A stretch of DNA of 64,000 bases from Cliona cf. orientalis (lineage: Eukaryota; Porifera; Demospongiae; Clionaida; Clionaidae): the NCBI GenBank assembly GCA_963930775.1, contig OZ005690.1:2216225-2280224 (forward strand), in the 5' to 3' direction. Position numbers and translations under genes: made by a program. Below, piece after piece: positions 56,084 to 64,000 of the stretch. The notes below the pieces were generated by a model, which did not search any database, was not told the origin of the DNA, and saw only the letters and a program-made list of their open reading frames with translations. Each line of letters begins with the position of its first letter. Position 1 is the first letter of the stretch.

Positions 56084-56969
56084 TTGGCATCACCCAGCAC
56101 GTAGCACGAATATTAATTTTTGGACATTAAGTCAATGATTTACGCATGCGCAAAAATGTGCCACACCCACATTATCCGTTCAGTAGCAAGATCGAAACAC
56201 CCCCCCCCCCCCAGCAAAGTATGACCCCCTCCTCGAGATTCAAACGCACCCCTCCCCCAATGAAGTATGACCCCCTTACTCCAGATGATGTAAGAGATTC
56301 AAACGCCCCCCAGCGAAATATGATCCCCTACTCCAGATGAGCTACACCCCTCCTCGAGATCAAAACATACTCCTCCTCCACAAAAAGTGGTATCCTACAG
56401 ATGAAAAGCACCCCCTCCAGTCGAAACCGCCCCCCTCCTCAGTGAAGTTACCCTCCTCCAAAACAGTGACTGTACTTTTGACACTATCCACCCCCCATAT
56501 AAATAGGCTTACATGATCGCTAGGGATGTTAGAACACCCGGCAACCACGCTTCTGTTAATATAATACCATGGCTAGCTAGCTAGCTCCAGCTCCACGCAT
56601 TCCTTTTCTGACGTCACGTCGAAACCGTGCCCTAACCGGATGGAGAAAAAGCGGATGCAATTATCAGTGGAAACTGACCTCGTTTTCTGCAAAAAGTTGC
56701 AGAGCAAAAAATCTCCAAAAAATTATGTGAATATAACTCGACCCAAGGTTCAAAAATAGCCAACAAAAAATTAAAAATTTTTTCATGCCACCCTCCCTTT
56801 AAATTTCTGTACAAGTACGTATGTAATTCGTAAGCAACCAGTCACATTATGGTCGACAGCAGTGTGTACCATTGCACAGCACTGCAATTGAAATAACTTA
56901 ACTACAGCTGATAAGAATAATGGACAACACAATAGCAACATGATCTGATTCTGTTATTGTGATATTAGA

Positions 56970-57050
56970 CCACCCAGAATTGTTTGAACTAACCCGACCG
57001 ACTATAAAATTTAAGCATCCAATAGCTGAGTTTACTACAGGCACATATTA
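56970..57050. repeat. fragment of the GGCCATTCAGAAT family
   Basis: ttgtttgaactaacccgacc and gcatccaatagctgagttta match the left part of 22741-23055. Confidence 0.7.
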
Positions 57051-57760
57051 TGGCATTCCAAGGTGGACAAAAATCCCAAATAAAATTAAATATATACAAA
57101 TGTGATAAAAGTTATATCAATATTTTTAATAATATCAAAGTGTACCTCGACAGGTCGATAAGAGAGTGGCAGTACATCAGTTATGAAAAAAGTAATATCA
57201 AAAAAGCACGCATGCAAGTGAGATGCCCCGCCCATGTGCATGATTACGTTTTGCTTACGTACGTACTCGTAACTATACGCGGGTACGCGTGCGCGTTTGC
57301 GCATGAGGAACCGGAGTTTGACGCAGGTGTAAGGGAACGGGTAATGGATATATACATGTAATATAAATGTGTGGATCCGGATATGGATGCGCGCGGCTCC
57401 GCCCTGGTTGACATGATATGATGAGTCAGCAAACAACATCACAAGGACTTTGTAATTTAGGTGAGTTATCTTTGCCTGCTCTGAGCGTACTAGCACTGAT
57501 GAAACTTGAAATAAGAATTGGAATGGGGTGGGCAGAAGGGGCTGGGACGAGACTGATGAATACAAGCCTCATATAAGAGAGCCGAAGGGGCCGACACCCC
57601 CGGAGGGGGGGGGGGTGGGAAGGGGGTAACTGGTATTCAACAGCGTGTCTCCCCGTGACTATCCGGGATCATACTGTCAGTCATGATAGGCCCCACTGTG
57701 TATAGCCCACATGAGGTCTGTCAGTATACTACTGATTAACAGGCCTACTCATCCACAGAC

Positions 57761-58321
57761 ATGGCTAGAAGCACTGGTGAGCGCTCACTCATCGAATGGC
57801 TGGAGAGCATAACTGCTTTCATAGAGCAGTTGCATCGCCACGAGTACACTGATGATCTCCTCCTTGCTGACAGGCTCTGTGGCAGGTGTGACGATTATCT
57901 ATTACTCCTACAAGCGTTACAAAGGAGAGGAGAAGAAGAGCTGGCAGCTAACGAAGATAACTCCCTACATCAACTAGTTGCTGATATCCAAGCTGTAGCT
58001 GCTTATATAGCTTCACGTGCCGAACATTTTCGAGATTGGGTGTTGCACCTAGTTGATGAGCACAGTGGACCTGGTGACGCTAGTAATCCACCAATTAGAA
58101 TTTATACTGGTGGTCGTGGTAGGCCTGCATATTATGTTCCTCAGTCACAAATAGAAGCTATGATGGAACTTCGATTCACATATGAGAAAATGGCGAGATT
58201 ATTGCACATCTCTACTCGCACACTTCAGAGACGTAGGCAGGAGTTTGGGCTCCCTATTGGACGGAACTACACAGACATTACTGATGATGAGCTTGATGCC
58301 ACCATTAGGAGTGTACTTCAG
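57761..58321 (+). CDS. N-terminal exon of an HTH/integrase-family protein
   Basis: From ATG 57761 the frame encodes 187 residues up to a donor (TTCAG/GTAGGC); without splicing it would end after nine more. It has a helical N-terminus, then the block GGRGRPAYYVPQSQIEAMME, then RFTYEKMARLLHISTRTLQR, a clear helix-turn-helix, then DITDDELDATIRSVLQ. This order is typical of a large animal family with a C-terminal DDE/rve integrase core, found in fish and invertebrates and probably transposon-derived. The following exons with the catalytic core were not found in the next kilobase, so the exon is orphaned or the intron is very long. A free-standing HTH protein is also possible. Confidence 0.6.
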
Positions 58322-58665
58322 GTAGGCTATATCCTGTTATGTATTCAATGACACTTAAGTGTATAATTTGCACACGTGCAGTTGTGTGTACATGAATAAG
58401 TGATAGTATTTCAGTTATTATCATAATTATTTTCTATTCAGGTTCTCTTCAATCAAGTCCTGTGTGGTCAGACTTAAAGCAGTAGCTCTAGCTATAGGTA
58501 TATAGACCAGGACCATTGCTGTCCTGTAGAAGGCATAAGGCATTAATTTTATACTTTTTTACTGTGATACATTCATGCAAGATTTTAAATAATTTACTAA
58601 TTTTGCCATAGCAAGTTGATGAAGGTATACTAACTATTCTCTTAGACGCATAAGTATTACGGCGT

Positions 58666-58892
58666 ATTACGGAGTGGCTATTGATCCGGCAAGCGAAGCC
58701 GGGTAGGACTAGGGTTTGGGGTAGGGTTAGGGATTCTTCTAGGGTAAAATTATGGGTTTAGGCTAACCGTTGGGGTCTAGAACTTGCCTCGCTGCTCACA
58801 AAACGAGATACAAGCGAATCGTGATTGCGCATGCGTCGAGGATCTCCATAGGCAATGTATTACGGACTGCCGGATCAATAGCCACGGCGTAA
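58666..58892. mobile_element. MITE, TGGCTATTGATCCGGCA inverted ends
   Basis: attacggagtggctattgat and its inverse (atcaatagccacggcgtaat) bound it. A gggttaggg stretch lies inside; too short to call telomeric. Confidence 0.75.
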
Positions 58893-59280
58893 TTATTATA
58901 GCACAATGGCACAGAATCTCATGCACACTCTGCAGGTGAACATTTGCATAATAATAATGCCAATCCATCGATGCATGCATGCACTGAACTGCATGCACGA
59001 GCCCCACCCATGGTGAGCACACGTGCAGTTGCGCGGGCTTTTACCGCGTACTTCTCTGGCGGCTAGCGGCTGGCGGCTACGTTTGACGCTCTCCTAAGTT
59101 GGCTCTTTCTTGCAAGTTATTGCCATCAGCTAGCATGTGAGTTACACTTTATTTCGCCAGAGATTGGCTAAGAGTATAAAATTATGCTTGACTCTATCCC
59201 CATGCGTACAGCCACGCTCATTGCCAAAATCCGGCAGCCACCGCGCGTATCCAGTGGGCTTAGTACCGGCTCGGAGCCTA

Positions 59281-62200
59281 ATGGATAATTCCAATGACAA
59301 CGATAATTCGCTCCCTGGAGCGTCTGAGAGAATCCAGCGAATTCTCTCATCAACTGCACTATCACGATTATCGCAATCAAGTTCTGGCCAGGGGTCCGCT
59401 CCTCCAGTGCCAACAAGGCAACCACCGCAGAATAGTCAAGAAGAAATGGCTCAAGCATTCCCAGCACTCTACCGTTCGCGTGCTTACCCATATAACCCAC
59501 AAAGGAACTATGATCCAATCAGCAGACCAGGACCCAGCCGTGCTAGTGGCAGTGGACGTTCTGGTGGATCTCATCGTCCATACAAACAAAAGCCAATGGT
59601 CAAAAACTTTGTGAAGAAGGTTGTTCTAGTCGATCATGAAGAAGTACTAGTACCAAAGGGACGAAAGCGGCAACAAGCATGTGATGAGGGACGAGTCATT
59701 GACATGATGGAATTCCATTCTAACTGGACAGAGATGGAAACCATTTCTGCTATTGAAGATGCATTTTCCTCTGTTTTGCCTAGTGGACCAAGCCCTAAGT
59801 AAGTGAATTATGTATGGATTGCTATATATACATACGTAGGAAATGAGGATTTGTTGAACTGTATTTTCCTTCAAAATAAGTAGGCATTACCAGATCAGTG
59901 TGGGCATTTTCTAAATTTTTGAGTCTGTAGGGGCAAGGATACATGTATCAGACTCCATTGTTTTTCACAGATTTCAGTTCATGAAAGCGTGCTATGGAGA
60001 ACTGAAGGTCCCAAATGTGCCAAAGAGTCACAGCTGGACCCCTGATAAGGTCAAAAGTTTAAGCCATGCAGGTGATCTCTATATCCGTGCATTTAAATCA
60101 CTGGATAAGAATGATGGGCAGAACAGTGATACATCCAATGAAAGCAAATCACAGGTGAGAGGTACTGCTTGTACTCCTGTGTGTGTACTTGCATGTGTGT
60201 ATATGTGTGGATATATATGCATACTGTGGATTTCAGCTCACTAGGAACATTCAGTTTTGCAAAAGTCTACTGAAAATTATTGTACTTAGCAACAAACCAC
60301 ACCAAGGCTAATAGGTGTGGTGATCTGTTCTTTTTCTTCTTTCCACATTGTCAAATGTTCCAAGTGAGCTGCATGTTATGGTTACAATATTATGGCAGCC
60401 ACTCTCTTGTATTGGCTCCTTTGGGCCAGTACAAGACATTGACATAGGAATTTAATTAGTACCTATTCCTCTACATTGAGCATGTTGCCCACAGTGTCAC
60501 TGTGTACACTAACACTGTTTGAGACTATAATATTATTAGCTATATCATAGTGCTATGTTGTCATTACAACACAGCTGGCCTGAAGTTTATTTACTTCTGT
60601 GATGTGGGGGGGGGGGGGGGGGGGGGGCAACCCTATAGGAAAAGCCAATTATCAAGGGAGGGGTTGGGGATGATCATTGCTCCAACAATGACGTGTGTGG
60701 ACCCAGTACTACCAAAAAGGAGTGTGGCAAGCAAAAGATGATCATCATCTGATTATACATGGCTGTCAGTAATGGATGACTTACTCTATGTGTGCATAAT
60801 GATATTATTATTTGATATGATTCCTAGTTATTTGACACAGGACTCAACTGATATTGGCTGTCTCACTGAGATGTTTCCTAATGTACCGATGGATGTGATT
60901 GAAAGTTCTCTGGATGGCCATTCACTTCAAGAAGCTGTGTGCATTCTTGTTGATGATCAAGATCAACCAAATTTAATGAGTTCTGAATCTACTTCAAGCA
61001 AGTAAGTTCTATCCCCACTTAGGGAGGTGGGGTATTGTCTGGATACAGAATTGAATCTAATTAACCCTCACTGCAAAGAGTAGGTGGATTGGTTACTGCA
61101 ATCGTTTGATGATATTTGTCTATCCGTCCGAACCCTTAACTTCTGTGTTCTCTGGTAAGGGTGGTGTGAGAGAAAGTACGCATTCAAGGTATACTCATAA
61201 ACACCAGCATAAAGAAATAGTGCTATAGTGGTCACGTTAAGTCTTGCCCAGTGGTGTAGTAGTGTGCATGTAACTGTTGACTGTCTATGTTTATATGGCT
61301 CTTACCTCAGCTACATGACTGATTGCCAGTCTATACTTTTGCTGGTCAGTTGTCAATACAGTGGACAGGCAGTGGCTCTAATTCAATCAGTACCATCCAG
61401 AACCCTACTTCTGATATTGAACAAGCATGAATAGTGAGCCACCAGGAAGCCATGCATAATTATAGCAGTGAGGGTTCTGCACTAAGTGCAGTCATTTTAT
61501 TATTGTAGTCTTAATTTATATAGTGGTGAGGGATCCAAGAATGTTCCTGATACATCAGCCACACACTCCAGTAGTAGCCAATTACCACTGGAGAAACTCA
61601 ATTCTGAAGGATCACTCGATTGTCTCCTTTCTAGCTATGCCTCCACTGTGATTGATGAATTTCGTGATGTTTGGATATTTGTGGAGAAAGATCGGGTGTG
61701 GCAGAGGGCCATTCATTTCTATAAGAGTGCAAAAGCCCACCCAGAGAAGTTGCGTGGCCAGCTGGCGGTTGAGTATGCTGGACAAACAGGGGTGGATGCC
61801 GGTGCAATTAGGGGTGATTTCTTGGAGAAGATGATGACACATGTAGACAGAAACCTCTTTGAAGGAAATCCCTGCAGGCGGCTACCACTCAAGGACAGAG
61901 AGCTTGAGCCAATGTTTGAGATTGCTGGAATGATGCAAGCTCACTCTGTGTTACAGGGTGGTCCTTCCCTAAGCAATCTTAACCCTTCAGTTTATGCTTA
62001 TCTTATGACGGACAGTATCGAGCAGTCCCTAACGGAGCCACTGCAAGTGGAGGATATACCACTTAATGCTGGTACAAATGACCTTATTCAACTAATTCAC
62101 AAGGTAATACCGTTTTAGGGGAATCTTGCGGGTGAAAGCTGTTAAATAAAGTCTAGTCTCAACCCCAGATCCCACCCTCGAGAAGGTGATTTTGGGCAAA

Positions 62201-63596
62201 AAGTTTGGTCAGGTTAACGACCCACGAGAAATTTGTGCATCCCAATCAGATCACCTTTAGTCAATTATTATGATTCACTAACCACAGGAATGTGTAGGTG
62301 CCATTGCGTGCTATACAAATTTGAATTTCCCACATGGTCTTGATATGAACTGTGTTTCAACACACATGTCAGGGTGCATGTCCATGGCTAGCCAAACTGA
62401 GCAAACAGCCCATAATCACCAGACTAGGGGTGCATGGGGTCTGAGGAAGAGATTAAAAGTACACCTGCATAGTTATTATGTTCAGTATTGCATATCTACA
62501 TAATTATAATAATATTATTATTATGTCTGGCGACCTTTATAGTAGAGAGTATCCTTAATTTAGGCACTCTTCTCCCTCTTAATATGTACTGTATAGCGAG
62601 AATCTTTGGTAAGGGTTTTGATTGGCAATCTGGCAAATTCAGAATATAGATCACCAAAATTATTATAAACTCGCCAACTGACCTTAATGCACGTGGACCT
62701 GTGGTGGTATGGATTCAGATTACCAAAGTTTCCTGCTATACAGTATATTTCTATTTACAGATTGATGCTGCAAGTAATGATACTGAATTAGAGAAGATTC
62801 TGGATGATTCTACCAATATGGCCATCATCAACTCTTCATCATGGCCAGTTACAAAATGTATAGACTGCAGGTCCAAATTCCAGTTGGGACAAACCTTGCT
62901 GATCGAGGAGGTGTTACACAAGCGTGAAGCAAATATACGAGCACTGAGGAGAGGCATGCATGTCCTAGGATTCTTCAAGCTATGTAATGAATATCCTGAG
63001 AAAACAAAACCGCTCTTTCTCTACACACCAGCTCCACTAGATTCATCACGGTTCTTCTCGCTGATGCATGAGAGGACAGACAAGCCAGCTGACAATTCTA
63101 AGCAAGCTGTTGCTTTCACGTATTTCATGAAATACGTTAATGAAAGAGCAAAGGAAGGTGAGATCATGACTGGTACTGCATATACATGCATGTAGTTAAC
63201 TAGTTGCCATGGATTTCTGTTCATGCGATGATAAAAGCTTGGATTGATATGTGGTCCCAAACCATGCCCTTCCAAAACAATACGTGCATTAGTATAATAT
63301 GCACACTACAATGTCATGTAGATGACAGGTTACTCTTTCTGTGCTTAGGGGGAAGCTCTGGTGTTACACTGAAAACAATTTTGAAGTTCATTACTGGGCA
63401 GTCCATAATCCCACCAAGGGGATTGAAGAATTCCATCAAGATAGACTACAACAGGGATGAATGTTTCCCATACCCAACAGCTGAGTGTTGCTTCTCAATT
63501 ATCACTCTTCCAGTTGCTTACAACACTTACCCTGGATTTGCAAATGCTATGGATAATGGAATATTGTGGGCAGGGGATCAATTTCTCAGAGAATAG
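59281..63596 (+). CDS. CUE-HECT E3 ubiquitin ligase, G2E3-like, six exons
   Basis: Exons are 59281-59798, 59971-60154, 60841-61001, 61509-62103 (or from 61524), 62761-63157 and 63349-63596. All borders are GT-AG and phases fit, giving about 700 residues. A disordered Ser/Pro/Arg-rich N-terminus leads to a conserved block (VVLVDHEEVLVPKGRKR, then GELKVP...WTPDKV). A CUE-type ubiquitin-binding domain follows (about 238-280, MFPNVPMDVIESSL). The HECT domain comes next (EYAGQTGVDAGAIR; C-terminal lobe FITG...IPP), with the catalytic Cys at about 666 in PTAECCF. HECT ligases accept ubiquitin on this Cys and pass it to substrates. The layout resembles G2E3-like HECT genes that are multicopy in fish and invertebrates. 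Start chosen at the first in-frame ATG; no upstream in-frame ATG exists. All key residues looked for are present. Confidence 0.82.
60606..60627 (+). repeat. 22-base G homopolymer in intron
   Basis: Uninterrupted run of G inside the second intron of the HECT gene. Length is probably unstable. Confidence 0.95.
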
Positions 63597-63825
63597 AAGA
63601 TTGAGTAACCTCAATTATATTGGACATGTACACTTAAACTTACCACAATGTCATAGTTATTATTATTACTTCCTGATGAATAATATAATTATAATTTTTG
63701 TTTTTGCACTTTTCCACATCATACAATAATACAACAATGATATTGATATTGAGTATAATAATATTATTGTTATTGATCTGAAGTTGAATGTTATGGTCTC
63801 TTGCTTAAGAGTTACTCTATAGCTA

Positions 63826-64000
63826 TTAGTAAGTATGATTATCGATAAAGGCCAACACTCGAGCATACAAAGAAATTCCATGTTCTCCGTCATCTTCAAA
63901 GGGGTCCACCTCCATAAGTAGTTGCTCATAGTTATCTTGATGTAGAGGATTCCGAGGGCTGACAACTTCAACAATGTTATCATCACCAACTTGTGGAGCT
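63826..64000 (-). CDS. C-terminal exon of an integrase-family gene, partial at window end
   Basis: The frame starting at 63999 on the minus strand encodes 57 residues to TAA at 63826-63828. It reads NPLHQDNYEQLLMEVDPFED then GISLYARVLAFIDN. The VDP....GI.LY..V..F ending is, as I recall it, how animal proteins with an HTH plus integrase core commonly end, the same family as the N-terminal exon at 57761. It converges on the HECT gene, with about 230 bp between stop codons. The body of the gene lies beyond the window. The match is by recall of family pattern only. Confidence 0.5.
   Translation of the reverse strand, partial: APQVGDDNIVEVVSPRNPLHQDNYEQLLMEVDPFEDDGEHGISLYARVLAFIDNHTY

Larger units (their letters stand above)
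53226..56812. mobile_element. 3.6-kb inverted-repeat element
   Basis: The outer arms 53228-53444 and about 56590-56805 are inverted copies (ccttgggtcgagttatattc and gaatataactcgacccaagg; tgcaactttttgcagaaaac). Inner arms 55040-55430 and 56160-56500 are inverted too, built from cctcgaggagggg-type repeats. A third palindrome sits at 55858-56083. The interior carries a broken gene (53479-53830). The composite may be one large foldback transposon or several nested ones. Confidence 0.7.

Noticed and set aside
57086..57565. 159-codon minus-strand frame
   Set aside because: No domain pattern; overlaps other open frames and a MITE fragment.
58728..58745. Telomeric repeat (ggttaggg)
   Set aside because: Only one or two units inside a MITE.
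1..64000. CRISPR array or bacterial operon
   Set aside because: Repeats are tandem or inverted transposon parts without regular spacers; genes have introns.

Overview
The window looks like animal genomic DNA, most likely from a sponge or another early-branching metazoan (inference, with no marker gene to prove it). The evidence is AT-rich DNA, short GT-AG introns, animal-type domains (Death, ROC-COR, OTU, HECT, CUE) and a very dense load of small palindromic DNA transposons. Nothing suggests a bacterial or viral contig: there are no operons and no CRISPR array.

Layout. 1-5.7 kb is repeats, with several small elements inserted inside one another and one short exon of unknown function. 6.0-10.3 kb is the degenerate copy of a segmental duplication: exons 3-8 of a YOD1/OTU1-type deubiquitinase gene fused to a scrap of a ROCO gene and then to a scrap of LINE reverse transcriptase. 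10.5-16.4 kb is MITEs plus one Death-domain exon. 16.4-20.9 kb is a complete, apparently very young Ty3/gypsy-type LTR retrotransposon (identical LTRs, intact 1357-residue polyprotein, CTGAT target duplication). 21-37 kb is MITEs, short tandem repeats, tRNA-like SINE heads and gene scraps (split Death-domain exons, a Helitron-associated-looking exon, a pair of HTH-like exons). 37.3-41.4 kb is a frameshifted LINE. 41.5-50.8 kb is the fuller copy of the duplication: an eight-exon YOD1-like gene with one nonsense codon, then a ROC-COR-Death gene. 51.0-51.9 kb is a second ROCO-type gene that has lost its GTPase half. 53.2-56.8 kb is a large inverted-repeat region with remains of a P2X7-tail-like gene. 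57.8-58.3 kb is an N-terminal exon of an HTH/integrase-family gene. 59.3-63.6 kb is a six-exon CUE-HECT ubiquitin ligase gene. 63.8 kb to the end is the last exon of an integrase-family gene on the opposite strand.

How the parts relate. The two ubiquitin genes (OTU deubiquitinase, HECT ligase) and the Death-domain/ROCO genes belong to signalling and turnover pathways, but nothing here ties them into one pathway. The clearest theme is genome dynamics. The two copies of the YOD1-ROCO block act as occupied-site/empty-site pairs and so reveal target-site duplications: TA for one family with CCGT...ACGG ends, and 9 bp for a family of TAGCCTCG-ended palindromes that can be as short as 49 bp. All gene names rest on motif recognition and hand translation. 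No database search was run.
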